This document shows, piece after piece, positions 1 to 10,860 of a stretch of 64,000 bases of DNA. The stretch spans positions 248,001 through 312,000 of the forward strand of contig JAIWQS010000251.1 in assembly GCA_029891385.1 (NCBI GenBank), written 5' to 3'. Source of the stretch: Erythroxylum novogranatense (lineage: Eukaryota; Streptophyta; Magnoliopsida; Malpighiales; Erythroxylaceae). Numbering within the stretch: the first letter of the stretch is position 1; every line of letters begins with the position of its first letter. The notes beneath the pieces are model-generated. The model had not been told where the DNA came from and did not search any database. It worked only from the letters and a program-made list of their open reading frames with translations. A program made the translations under genes and the position numbers.

Positions 1-382
1 TGCAAGCTTGAAATCCATCTATGGATTGAAACAAGCATCCAGAGTTGGAATATCCGTTTTGATGAGGTAATCAAAGAGTTTGGTTTCTCACAAAATCCGG
101 ATGAACACTGTGTGTATAAGAAAGTTAATGGGACTGCAATCGTATTCCTTGTGTTGTATGTAGATGACATATTATTGCTAGGAAACGATGTCTCGATGCT
201 ACAATCGGTGAAGATTTGGTTGTCCAAACAATTTGCCATGAAAGACCTTGGTGAAGCAACTTATATCATTGGGATAAATATTTATAGAGATATATCAAAA
301 AGGTTGCTTGGTCTTTCACAATCAACGTACATAGACAAGATGCTAAAAAGGTTTAACATGGAGCAATCCAAGAGAGGGTATC
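1..382 (+). pseudogene. copia element A0, reverse transcriptase fragment (left part)
   Basis: This is the middle of a Ty1/copia reverse transcriptase, the enzyme that copies element RNA to DNA in the virus-like particle. Positions 112-382 read in frame with the catalytic YVDD box (LYVDDILLLGND, about 157-192), then KDLGEATYI and KRLLGLSQSTYIDKM. Upstream, the conserved IYGLKQAS segment (about 20-45) lies in another frame, so a 1-base loss separates the two. The reading stops at 382 because element A1 is inserted here; the coding sequence resumes at 27758. The 5-bp duplication GTATC (378-382 and 27753-27757) proves the break is an insertion. The rest of the element lies left of the window. Confidence 0.93.
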
Positions 383-1305
383 TGTTAGAGTAGTGCCCTA
401 AAGGCAATCCCCTTTAGCGCTTTTTGTTCATAGTCATGTACAGACTTTATGAATAAATAAAGAAAGGCATGTTTCATTTATTTGATGTTCTTTATAAATT
501 GATATTGATCTTTAATCAAATTAATGAAGTCCATGATATATGACATAGCATGAAGGGAATTATGATGTGATCATAATCACGAGATTCCTATCGTGTGTGC
601 AATTATGTCAATATCTAAATTTTCCTAGTCATAGGATTAATGAGCTGGACATCATTAATCCGGACAGACTAACATATGTCATACTCCTTGATTGGATCAG
701 CGGTGGATCTCAAAAGCGTAAATATGAGATATTTAGAGTTGACATATGGATGCTTACTATTGGTAGTAAGTTCATTGGATGACTGCCATGAGATCATCAC
801 ATGGATTTAATGTCGGTGATAATCTCATCATAGCAATGGTGCAAGTATCCTTAGACTTGAGGTACTCGAGGATATCTTGAATCTTGATCACATACTTGAC
901 TCCATTCCTTGTGGCCTTCGGAGGTTACTCGTAGGATGGTGCTTGGAGTGCGATTTGAGGTATTGAAGGTAATTGAGTAGCCAATAAAGTTCATCACTAC
1001 GTGAGAATGAAGAGATACCACTCGCCTCTTGTCGGGATCATTGCTTTAAGTCTCGGCGAGCATGATTATGTCATGAAGAGTGTCTTCGTGGACATATAAA
1101 GTAATGAGTCCTCGACGAGAACCGATTTCACTTGGGCTAGACTTAGTCTAGTAAGAGTTGACATATTAGTCATACTCATAACCAAGTGGGGTATAGGATG
1201 ATGAAAGGACGAATTGCACAGTAATTGTCTATGGAAGGGTTCGTAATTTGGTTCGTGATGAATTCATCAAACTGATTACTTTCCGTTCAATTGGGGGTCA
1301 TGATG
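383..1305 (+). repeat. A1 5' LTR, first part
   Basis: Starts TGTTAGAGTAGTGCCC and matches the first half of the other LTRs at 12709-13630 and 28514 onward nearly base for base. It ends with TGATG, immediately followed by the start of G1. The same junction occurs at 13626-13631 in the 3' LTR. Confidence 0.9.
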
Positions 1306-2045
1306 TGTTGGACCCCGATCTTTTGATGAAAATTAGAATTATTAAAATGGAATTCAATGAGTGTGTTTGTATAGGTATTGTGTTGTAGATGTTATTGTAT
1401 TTAAAGGAGATTGATGACAAATGAAGTGATTGATTTTGATGACTTTAAAATTTGAGTAGATTTGTATGAGTTATGAAAATTAAAGTGAATGAGTTGATTG
1501 AAATGAAAGTTGAAAAGTAAGAAATAATTAGTGAAAGTGTTATGTCGCGACCCGACCCGTAGACCGGATCCCAACTGTTGGATCCAAGACCCAACCGCAT
1601 ATAACTTACCATTTACCCTCTTGCTTTGATACCACAAATGTGGGATCCGCTCCGGAGCCCGACTTTCATAGTCTGAAACTTGTGCTTATAGACTTGCAGG
1701 ATTCTTAACCAACCATTCACTTACTTTTATTCAAACATTTTCATTTTAACTCCAATTGTTACAAATTTTAATTGATAACAAGACATATGTCTTAGGAATC
1801 TAATGGTCCAAACCTCACCCCATTTGGAGGTCGGACGAAGGAGTTATGACCCGACAAACTCAGCGTGTTCATGTTTTGACTCCTATCAAACATGTTTTGG
1901 CGCAAATGTCATAACTTTCACTATAGATGTCGGAATGACTTCGTTCTTGGACGGTTAGAAAATAGACATCTAGATCTACAACTCTTATGAAGACCACAAA
2001 ACCAAATTCGGCCTCTAACAAGCTCAAAACACTTGACTAATAATC

Positions 2046-2232
2046 CTAGTCGACTGGAATAGATGCTAGTCATTGGGATGGGTATTTGCTGGTTGTAGTC
2101 GATCGAAACATTTCCAGTCATTTGGAACTTACGAGAAATATTCTCCGCCCTCCGAGTAGTCGACTGGAACACTTTCCAGTCGACTGGAACCCCTCCTAGT
2201 CGACTGGAACACCTTCCAGTCGACTGGAACCC
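2046..2232. repeat. palindromic minisatellite in H1 (AGTCGACTGGAA units)
   Basis: A roughly 20-bp unit built on AGTCGACT. Two units form the perfect 16-bp palindrome TTCCAGTCGACTGGAA (2174-2189 and 2214-2229, 40 bp apart) with further units TAGTCGACTGGAA between and before. The first part of the array is degenerate. Confidence 0.9.
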
Positions 2233-3630
2233 TCTCTTTTCAAGACCACTTGGAATCATCATCTTTCAAGACTCATAACTTTTATCCCTAGCTCCAATTG
2301 GTGCATACTATACCTCTATGGAAAGGTAAGAAGATGAACTACAAATCTTATGAAGGATGCTAAAACTAACTCCATCATTTAATAAGGTAAAATTCACTCA
2401 AAGGTCACTGCTCCATTAATACCTATGTAGCAAAGGCTATGGCTAAATGAACAATAATGGTTGTGTTCTAATCCTCATAAATTCTTAACCCTAGATCCAA
2501 ATGAGACAAACAATATACCCTTGAAAGCTCTAATCCTCTACTACAAACTTCATGAAGACTCATTTATCTAAATCAAACCGAAGAGGGTCAAATGTCAAAG
2601 GCGATGTCCGTCAAATTTTAAGAAAATTTGACAGCACCTCTATTTTATTCCTAACCCAAAATCTTCAATCTAGACCATAACCTGCACATAAATTCTACAT
2701 TCAAGGGCAGCAACACACTCTTAGTTTTCTAGACATTCTCAATTCATACCCAAACCATCACCATGATTCAATTTCCATACACACAAGTATAAATTTCTCA
2801 AATACATTCATGATCTAATACTTTTACTTTCAAATTCATTCATTCATTCATCATCATTCAATCATAACATGTTCATACAATGCTTTAGTGGGCATTTCAA
2901 GCCCAATTACATAAAAGCTTCAAAATACATCATTTCCTTAAAATGCAACTAAAGCATTGATGTTACAAAAATGATTTCAAATCCCAAAAATAACAAAAGA
3001 ACTGCTTGGAGTAAAATGCCTTATGCTCGCTCCTCGGGTTCCTGCTCATTTCCTGAAATTTGTGGGGGTGAGCTAATGCTCCGTAGGTAACACATTTACG
3101 TTTATATAACAAGCACATCCTTGATTCATGCATTTATCAATTTTCCAAGGAAATCACATCACATGCATAACTCAAACATTCATACATTCATAACAATTTC
3201 AATCATTCCATCATTCACGTATCTTATACAATTCATGCATATTCATGGCAAACACAACAATGGCTCGGTAAGTCCAAATCATGGCAACCACATAAGTTCA
3301 TCAAATGACCTAATGTGGGCAATTCTTGAGGAGTCCGATATCGGATCATCCTATGCCTCAATCAGGCGTAGGCGAAGGCTTTTCATGTCGGCGTGCGTGG
3401 CGGTTCTTGGGACATTACCTTACCCATACAAAGCATAATTCATTTCATAACAATAAAATTGGATTGTTCTTATCCAAGTTATTGTTTTCATTAAAATCAT
3501 TCTTTTCATGCATCATTCATGCAAAATTCATAATTCTCATTATATTCATTTCATTTAGCTCTCTAGGCTAATTCACCCATCATCCTAGAATTTACATTTT
3601 CTAACATTATGATCACATAGCATAATATTT

Positions 3631-3766
3631 ACAATCATTCAACAACCACAACATCAATCCTTCATATCATCCATTTACAATCATCCAACAACCACAACAT
3701 CAATCCTTCATATCATCCATTTACAATCATCCAACAACCACAACATCAATCTTTCATATCATCCGT
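3631..3766. repeat. 46-bp tandem repeat, three copies, in H1
   Basis: The phrase ACAATCATYCAACAACCACA recurs at 3631, 3677 and 3723, a strict 46-bp period with only a few substitutions. AC-rich on the plus strand. No function is apparent. Confidence 0.9.
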
Positions 3767-4410
3767 TATGGTTTTCAACAACCATACTAACATTCAACAC
3801 AATCGTCAATATCAACAACCCGAGCAATAAACATCATAAATATCATTCATCCATAACTAACACAAGCATTAACAACCATTATTAATGTCATAATTAAATT
3901 TACATTAAATGCTCATAAATATAAAAGTAAAGGTGTAACCCACCTTAAATCCTTGATAATTCCTTGAATAGCTTGCTATAATTCTTGTTCCTCTTCTCTT
4001 CCTCTTCTCTCTTCATTAAAAACCAACAACATTCCCAAATCAACATAGGATTTAGAAATTGAAAAACCTAAATGCTTAAATCATGAAATTGGCAAGAGGA
4101 TAACTAAACCCACTTGGTTCTTAACTCTTCTAACCAAAAACCCATCTAAAAACTTAATATTAAACCAAAGACTTACCTTAATCCTTAGTTAACCAAGTGA
4201 TTACTTGGCTCAAAATGAAGCTTGCACCTTCCTCTTCACTTCTTCTTCTTGCTCCTTCTTCAAAATCTCACTCTTTCTCAAGGAAAATCAAAGCCCTAAC
4301 ACAACTCTTCTTTTCTCCCTTTCTCCCTCTCATTTACGACAACTTACTCTCCCTCTCCTTATAATTTTCGTAATCCCTCCTTTGCCTACACCAAAATCAC
4401 TTAAACCTCT

Positions 4411-4421
4411 CCTTATATACT
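4411..4421 (-). promoter_or_regulatory. probable LTR TATA box of H1
   Basis: On the minus strand this reads GTATATAAGG inside a GA-rich stretch, about 360 bp from the right end of the LTR. It is the only strong TATA context I see in H1 and sets the likely sense strand. Inferred from sequence only. Confidence 0.5.
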
Positions 4422-5464
4422 CCTCTCTTATTTCCTAAGCCCATCACTTAAGCCCATCTCTCCTTCTTCCTTTCTTTCATCCTACAACTTCCTCCTTAAC
4501 AAACTCAAGCCCAATAACTTAAGCCTCTAAATTTTCTTTAAGCCCATCTCATTTAATTCACCTAACTAACTTGTTTCATTTGGACCCAAAGCCCAATTAA
4601 CACATAAATTTCACCTAACTCATTTAAGTCCAACTAACATATCTAACTTCATTAATTCTTCAACTAACTTATTAATGCTATCATATATTAATTAATGTCA
4701 CCTTAATTAATGCTAACATAATTTGCTTAATTAGACTAATCATGCTTAATTAAATAAAAAAAAATTTTGGGGCTAACATGTTATGTTTTGAAGAAAATTT
4801 GAAAAGTTTGACTTTTTGGAGTAAAGAGTTGACTTTTGATTTAGGCAGATTTTGAGGAAATAATCTTCATGAAATTGTAGATTATGTTGAGAGCTTTTCG
4901 TAGCCATAAAGTATGCTATTTTTCGATATCGGGATTGAAAGTTATGATATTTGAAAGTTAAGTGTATTTTGCCTTGGTTTGGAAAATGCTATTAAGAGTA
5001 AGATTGCGTATGACTTTTGTGAAAGAGAAATGTGTATGCGTATATCCTTTGGTGTTGAGTTTGATGTGGGGAAATGGCTTTGGAATAGTTTATTGGAGAT
5101 TTGAATTGTGTTTGAGATGAATTAGTTGAAGAGTTTGTGGTAGTGGGTGAATATGTGAAGTTGATGTGTTGAGATGTGAAGTTGATGTGTTGGAATGATG
5201 TTTAGAGACTTCAATGGCAAATCTGTATTGATTTAGATTGATTTAGCCAAAGTGGTCTTAATGAAAGTGGTAGATTATGTTTTATCTTTCCATTGATATA
5301 AGGCACGAAAATATTGGACAAGGAGTAGAAAGTTATGATTTTTAGAAGTTTTGAGATCATTTAATGTGAAGTGATCGACCGATCGACTTTGTGTGGAGTT
5401 TTGACCCATTTATAGGTCGATCTGATTTTAAGGCCTTAATAAAAGTTGTAGAGGTTCTTTTACC

Positions 5465-6137
5465 TTTCGGAGGTTACTCATAGGATGGTGCTTGGAGTGC
5501 AGTTTGAGGTATTGAAGGTAATTGAGTAGCAATAAAGGATTCATCACTACGTGAGAAGAAGAGATACCACAACCTCTTGTCGGGATCATTACTTTAAGTC
5601 TCTGGCGAGCATGATTATGTCATGAAGAGTGTCTTCATGGACATATAAAGTAATGAGTCCTCGAGCGAGGCGATTTCACTTGGCTAGACTTAGTCTAGTA
5701 AGAGTTGACATATTAGCCATACTCATAACCAAGTGGGGTATAGGATGATGAAAGGACGAATTGCGATGAATTGTCTATGGAAGGGTTCGTAATCTGGTTC
5801 GTGATGAATTCATCAAACCGATTACTTTTCGGTCAATTAGGGTCGTGATGTGTTGCTAGATACCGCTCATGACTTGCTCAGATTAATTGTTAATCTAAGT
5901 GGCCAACATAAGGAAACCTAAAGGGTCACGCATAAGAGTGTTTGGAGAATCAGTAAAATAGTATTGGTGAGTTCCAATATATGGAAACAACGAGATTAAA
6001 TGGATCCCGATGAGATCGAGATATGTCCCGATTAGATCGCGACATCGATATTGCTGAAAAAGGTTTTCGGGGGTTTATCCCATATTGGGACTCGGTAGGT
6101 CGGTGGGACCGACCCCAGTGTGACTGGACCACTTCAG

Positions 6138-6169
<32 letters not shown>

Positions 6170-6181
6170 ATTAATTAAAGA

Positions 6182-6219
<38 letters not shown>

Positions 6220-6754
6220 GTGGATGATGGAGGCTAAGATGAGTTTTAACTTTTATATATATATATATATATATAAAAGTAGTCATACGTGGATGACTTG
6301 TCATCTAAGCATATGATGTCTTTTAAAAGTTAAAAGACAAATGTCAAATTTAGAAATAAGATGAGGATGGTCGTTGGTTTAAAAGGAGATAAAAACGATG
6401 GATGAATGTTGGAGGTTTTAGAAAGGGTTTCTAAGGCATAATCTCTTTTCTTCATCTTTCATCAAGATCTTCCTCTCCAAAGCTACCTCTTCATCGTTTG
6501 ATTCAAGCTCTCCAGGACAGAGGTAGGGTCTAGCAGCTCTTATTCTGTTCTAGCTATTCCCGGGTCAAAAGTGTTTGACTCGGTTAGGTTTTCTGATCTC
6601 TGCGTGAATACCTTTAGAAATAGTCTCTATTGGCTATTCAGGTTTGAGTTTTCATACCGACACCGGGATTCTGGGTTTCGGGAAGGTCCCGGGAATAAAA
6701 ATTTTTTGTTTCCGCTGCTGGAACATGTGATGTTCCTCCCGGGATTTTCCTACA
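5465..6754 (+). repeat. A1 5' LTR, second part
   Basis: Copia LTR sequence from about LTR position 530 to the end (CGGGATTTTCCTACA at 6740-6754), joined directly to the primer site. It overlaps the first LTR part by about 390 bp (the stretch beginning GGAGGTTACTC is present at both 919 and 5469), so this LTR is longer than a simple insertion would make it. The junction ACCTTTC|GGAGG has only 3-4 bp of shared sequence. Confidence 0.88.
6141..6283. repeat. (TA)n tracts forming self-complementary stretches in copia LTR
   Basis: Three TA tracts of about 20-30 bp. The last (about 6249-6283) is bounded by ACTTTT and AAAAGT, giving a fully self-complementary segment. Equivalent tracts occur at 27160-27282 and 29772-29898 in the other copies. 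They lie upstream of the region where transcription would be expected to start and could supply a TATA function, but I cannot place a start site. Confidence 0.8.
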
Positions 6755-6755
6755 G

Positions 6756-6767
6756 TGGTATCAGAGC
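6756..6767 (+). promoter_or_regulatory. primer binding site of A1
   Basis: TGGTATCAGAGC one base after the LTR end CCTACA. This is the standard plant copia primer site, complementary to the 3' end of initiator tRNA-Met, where minus-strand DNA synthesis starts. Confidence 0.95.
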
Positions 6768-7879
6768 GTCTGGTGTCGTGTATGAAGCTTTAACTGTAGC
6801 TAGATCATAAACCTTAATTGCTTGTGATGTTTTAGCATGCATTCTGTCCAGATTTCGTATTGCTATAGAGATAGGGTTTTCGAAATTTTTCTTCCCAGGA
6901 TTGTTCATAACATGTTAGAGAATATGTCTATGAATTTTCAGAATTTATCAATTTGATTTGATATAGTTTTGCTAATTAATTCCCTAAGGTTCCAGATGCT
7001 GTTTTGTGAAACACTCTGTGGACAGGTATGAGTATAAAATCGAGAATAAATTCTAGAAAAATCTTTTTCTGGATTTTCCTTCACCTACATATCTATAAGA
7101 TGTTGGGGAATGTCTATGATCATGGAAATTGGATTTCAAAGTGATTGGATATTTATTCACGAATTTATTCTATGCTGTTGGGAATTGCTGTGCTGATGAA
7201 CACAGTTTTTGAATCGGATTTGTTATTTTGGTTGACTGAGTTTTTGATGGCCTAAAATCCTGAAAAAATTCAGGTATCATGTTCTGAACATTTAGTAACC
7301 AATGTAATTTTCTCAGAATTTATTGAAATTGTTTCATTGATCATTTCGAGCAATGTACAGAACTGGACAGTTTTGGTGAAAATTGTTGGGACTGTTTTGC
7401 TTGGCTTGATTGAGTGTGCTTTTTCAGTTCCAATGCCTTGCACCATTTTTAATGTGATTAAAAATGTGTTATCTTAATGTAGTATGATTTCCAAATTGAA
7501 TTACTTAAATTTCCTTTTCCAAGAATTTTTGGATGCCTAAAAGGTCACATTAGTGTCTCGTTAGTATATTTCATTTTCTTGCTTGTTTTGGCCGTCACAA
7601 TTTTTGTGACAAGTGCCGGAGTAGTTTTGAGAGTGTATACACTAGCTTGAGATGCTTAGGGTGAGAATTTGGGTGTTCCTAAATTATTTGGATATTTATG
7701 AGTTTTGACTCATTTCAAGCTTTTCATATAGTTTAACTATTTAAGGCATTCATGAATCAATGAAGTGTTCATTGAGGCATCAATGTACAGATATTACCCT
7801 AGGTATGATGGTGTTGAGAATTGGAATTGCATGGATTGAGGAATTAGCCGATTAGAGATTATAGCATTTCTCCCTGGAT

Positions 7880-8056
7880 AAGGCGACTTGTGCATGGCAT
7901 AAGTCGACTTGTTCAAGGTCTTAGTATAAGTCGACTTGTAGCACCTTACAAGGCGACTTGTACATGGGCAAGTGCCATAAGGCGACTTGTTTCCTACAAG
8001 TCGACTTGTGTGTGGGCAGAAGCATAAGGTGACTTGCATTCGATGAAAGTCGACTT
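7880..8056. repeat. palindrome array AAGTCGACTT in A1 leader
   Basis: Eight copies of AAGTCGACTT or one-base variants (AAGGCGACTT, AAGGTGACTT) start at 7880, 7901, 7928, 7950, 7979, 7998, 8026 and 8047. Spacings are 21, 27, 22, 29, 19, 28 and 21 bp, alternating short and long, which implies a dimeric unit of about 49 bp. Nearly every copy continues with GT. A2 has the same array at 21991-22211. Confidence 0.93.
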
Positions 8057-8252
8057 GTGACATGCTCAGGTTGGATGATGGATGATTATAAGGATTGATT
8101 CAATTTGATTGATGAAACCTAAATCATGCCATATAGTCCTAGTGACTATGATCCTTCAACTTGGAGTCTAGAATTTCTAAATCCCTCATCGGTATATGAA
8201 AAACTAACGCCTTCCATTAATATGGTAAGAACCAGAGTTCTTATAGGGATGG

Positions 8253-8642
8253 GTTGTTGGGTAAACCCAAACTCACTCTATACGGATATGTTCGAACCAT
8301 GAAAATATGATTTTTCGATTAATGGGTTGGTTTTCACCGAAGCGTTGGTTTGTTGAGTAAACTCAAGGTCAAGCGTGGAATGAGGCTTAAATTGGGTAGC
8401 ATACATCGGATGTACGCGCATCAAAAGTTGATACCCAATGTAAGTGCATACATCAACAAGTTGATAGCACGATCGATAGTTGTGTCTAAGATGTAATTGG
8501 CATATCGATACCTCCCGAGACATAAGGTGGCTTGTTGGGTAAACCCGAGGTCATTCTCAATATCGGTTATCGATGATGCAATTGGTATGTTCGATACCTA
8601 CCGATTGACCTAAGTTGTGGCTTGTTGGGTAAACCCGAGGTC
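8253..8642 (+). repeat. four small hairpin repeats in A1 leader
   Basis: The phrase TTGTTGRGTAAACYC occurs near 8253, 8349, 8529 and 8619. Each copy can fold as a 5-bp stem with a TAAA loop: TTGGG/CCCAA, TTGAG/CTCAA, and TTGGG/CCCGA twice (one G-U pair in RNA). The two later copies continue identically with GGTCATTC. The stem changes between copies compensate each other. Confidence 0.82.
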
Positions 8643-8830
8643 ATTCTTAGCAATATCGGATATCAACCCACTAGGACATTATGTCACTTTGTTTCTTTGG
8701 ATTCAGTAATGAGGGTCATGGATTCTATGAAACTAGTGGGAGCTCTTTTGCATATCATTCAAGTCCTTATGATTATGCAGCTATTCCTATTCTAACATTC
8801 TTCCTCTCTATCCGTGTAGGTTGTTTGAAA

Positions 8831-9605
8831 ATGTCGTCAAGTGTGAATCTTGGCCGCTTATGGATTCCAACAAGTTAAGCGGACCGAATTTTCTTGGTGG
8901 TTAAGGAATCGAGAATAGTTCTCGGATCTAAAGGTGCAGGATATATCCTAGATTTTACGCTTCCGAGATACTTTCTTTGTCGATGCTTCGATGATGATCG
9001 GAAGGCATATAGTAAGCATCTAAAGGACGGTGACATGGCTACTTGCATCATGCTTGCCTCCATGTCACGGAGGCTGCGAAGCGGCGTGAGTCCATGGATG
9101 CTCACACTATAGTATTTCATCTTGGGGAGCTGTTTGACGAGCAAGCCCGGTCCGAAAGGTTCGAGACCTCAAGGCTTCTCTTCACCACAAAGATGGCTCG
9201 AGGGACATCTGGCATGCGAGACATACGAAGATGAATGGCTATATTGAGAGATTGGTCGTCTTAGGTTTTGCAATGGATCATGAGTTAAGTATAGACTTAA
9301 TTACGGTTGGATTGTCAAGCAGTTATGCAGTTTGTGTTAAACTATCGGATGAACCAAATATCCACTACAATACGAAGTGATCAATCTGCTCAAGACAATG
9401 ACGGAACTATCAAGAGTGATAATAAGCAAGTCTTGGTAGTAGCTTCTTCTTCTTGAGTTCGAAGAAGAAAAGAACCCAAAGAAGAAGAAGGCAAAGAAAC
9501 CAAAGGGAAGCGCCATCAAGAAGAAGACCAAAGAAGGCGCCCGAAAGGAACTTGCTTCCATTGCGGTAAAGATGGCCATTGGGCGCAATTGCAAAGTCTA
9601 TCTTG
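8831..9605 (+). pseudogene. copia gag of A1
   Basis: Nucleocapsid/capsid protein gene. It starts ATGTCGTCAAGTGTG (MSSSVNL), then frameshifts at once, and the gag body reads in another frame with ATCIMLASMS (about 9034-9063) and, in a third frame, the segment around ELFDEQARSERFETSRLLFT (9129-9190). Near 9553 a CCHC zinc knuckle begins (CFHCGKDGHW) but the last cysteine falls out of frame. The A2 copy (minus, 21292) shows the same order and confirms the start. At least four frame changes make it non-functional as read; several lie at short runs where consensus error is possible. Confidence 0.85.
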
Positions 9606-9659
9606 AGTCATTTGAAGAAAAAAGGCATCGATGCCTCGACTACTTCAGTTTGTATGTCA

Positions 9660-9900
9660 TTGAAGTTAATCTTTATTCTTGATCACAACATTTGGGTATT
9701 TGATATTGGTTGTGGCTCACACATATGTAATGATATCTTGAGGGCCTCGGGACGATGGGCAACTCATGAAGGAGAAGTAGACCCACGTGTTGGAAATGGA
9801 GCAAGAGTTCTTTGCATTAGCCGAGGAACCTATGTTTTGTATCTCCCTCTTGGGCTTATATTGGAATTGGATGATTGTTATTTTGTACCGTTTTGACAAA
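9660..9900 (+). pseudogene. copia protease region of A1
   Basis: Aspartic protease that would process the polyprotein. The segment NIWVFDIGCGSHICND (about 9687-9735) holds the active-site triad as D-I-G; the family normally has D-T/S-G, so the middle residue is changed. The frame ends at 9896 just after DDCYFVPF. The upstream join to gag is frameshifted. Confidence 0.8.
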
Positions 9901-10860
9901 GAATATATCGTCATTTCTTATCGAATAGATTTGGATTCCATATGAATTTTAATAGCAATGGTTGTTCTATCAATTCTAATGGAATGCTTTATGGAACTGG
10001 TACATTGTGCAATGGTATTTACATATTAGATATGTCTAATCCAATTTTAAATGTCAATGACACCAAGCGGTATAAAGAGATAATCTAAAGTCAACTTACT
10101 TATGGCATTGTCGACTTGGCCATATAAATGAGACACGCATCGCTAAACTCCATAAGAGTGGCGGTTTAGGGTCATTTGATTATTAATCATATGACACATG
10201 CGAATCTTGTTTATTAGGCAAGATGACTAAGTTACCCTTCAAGGAAAGGGTGAGCGGCGATTGGAGTATTAGACCTAATACATTCGGATGTATGCGGTCC
10301 GATGTCCATCCATGCCGAAGTGGTTGTTGTTACTTCATTACCTTTATCGATGATTATTCACGATATGGGTACTTGTATCGATGAGATACAAATCAAGCGT
10401 TGAAAAGTTCAAACAATTGAAATGAAGTAGAAAACCAGCTTGGTAAAAGTATCGAGGCATTACGATCCGATCGTGGTGGAGAATACTTAGACCAGCAGTT
10501 TGAGGATTATCTCGGAGATAATGGGATATTATCTCGGTGGACTCCTCCTTACGCTTTGCAAAGACAATGGTGTGGTGAAAGGAGAAATCGAACCTTGTTG
10601 GACATGATACGATCAATGATGGGTTTCGAAGTTACCAAAATCGTTTTGGGGTATGCGCTAGAGAGACATTTGTTTACTTGTTAAGCGAGTTCCCTCTAAG
10701 GCAGTTGATGTTACTCCATATGAGATGTGGACTAGCGAAAACCTTATCTTTCTCATCACGAAAGTATGGGGTTGTCACGCTTCGTGAAGCGGATTGATCG
10801 AGATAAGCTTGAAGCAAAGTCGACAAGTGTTTGTTTGTAGGATATCCTAAAGAGACCATG
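9901..10860 (+). pseudogene. copia GAG-pre-integrase and integrase core of A1
   Basis: Integrase joins element DNA to the chromosome. The zinc-binding pre-integrase part reads WHCRLGHINETRIAKL near 10111, followed by CESCLLGKMTKLPF near 10200. The core then shows the second catalytic aspartate in LRSDRGGEYLDQQF near 10459-10500. The first aspartate region (SDVCGPMSIHA) lies near 10285-10320. The segment that should hold the catalytic glutamate (family ERRNRTLLDM) is altered near 10570-10605. Several frame changes separate these blocks. Confidence 0.82.

Larger units (their letters stand above)
1543..4778 (-). mobile_element. solo LTR of family H (H1)
   Basis: A 3.24-kb TG...CA unit, TGTCGCGACC to GGGGCTAACA on the plus strand, flanked by the 5-bp duplication TGTTA (1538-1542 and 4779-4783). 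No primer site, polypurine tract or coding domain lies inside, so it is a solo LTR. Sense is probably minus, because a TATA box with good context reads on the minus strand near 4416. It is related to the I LTR (31766 onward): both share GGAGCCC..CTTGTGCTTA near the left end. It belongs with long-LTR gypsy elements, probably chromovirus-like, on LTR size and ends only. Confidence 0.88.
1306..5464 (+). mobile_element. truncated copy of long LTR family G (G1)
   Basis: Starts TGTTGGACCCCGATC and follows the first approx. 925 bp of G2 (13631-14557) almost exactly, apart from the nested H1 LTR at 1543-4778. It stops abruptly at about 5464 in ACCTTTC, where sequence jumps back into the copia LTR upstream of the insertion point. 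There is therefore no right end of G and no right-hand target duplication. It is best read as a partial copy of G2 rather than an independent insertion. Confidence 0.85.
6768..8830 (+). other. long untranslated leader of A1
   Basis: About 2.06 kb between primer site and gag start with no supportable reading frame. AT-rich up to about 7860, then a palindrome array (7880-8056) and hairpin repeats (8253-8642), both listed separately. The A2 leader has the same layout, so it is a family trait. A leader this long would need an internal start mechanism, splicing or leaky scanning for gag to be translated. Confidence 0.75.

Noticed and set aside
1306..5464. G1 as an independent insertion with right-end deletion
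   Set aside because: Same insertion base as G2, near identity to G2, and the overlap of LTR sequence after it are not explained by that.
6141..6283. Origin or telomere-like role for the TA tracts
   Set aside because: Same tracts occur in every copy of the copia LTR, so they are part of the element.
7880..8056. CRISPR-like array (short repeat with variable spacers)
   Set aside because: Repeat is a 10-bp palindrome with 10-20-bp spacers in a plant retrotransposon leader; no cas genes, wrong sizes.
7794..8063. Minus frame of 89 residues with SRLV/KSTY repeats, and matching frames at 21922-22292
   Set aside because: Translation of the AAGTCGACTT array (STYTC/SRLV type repeats); non-coding leader.
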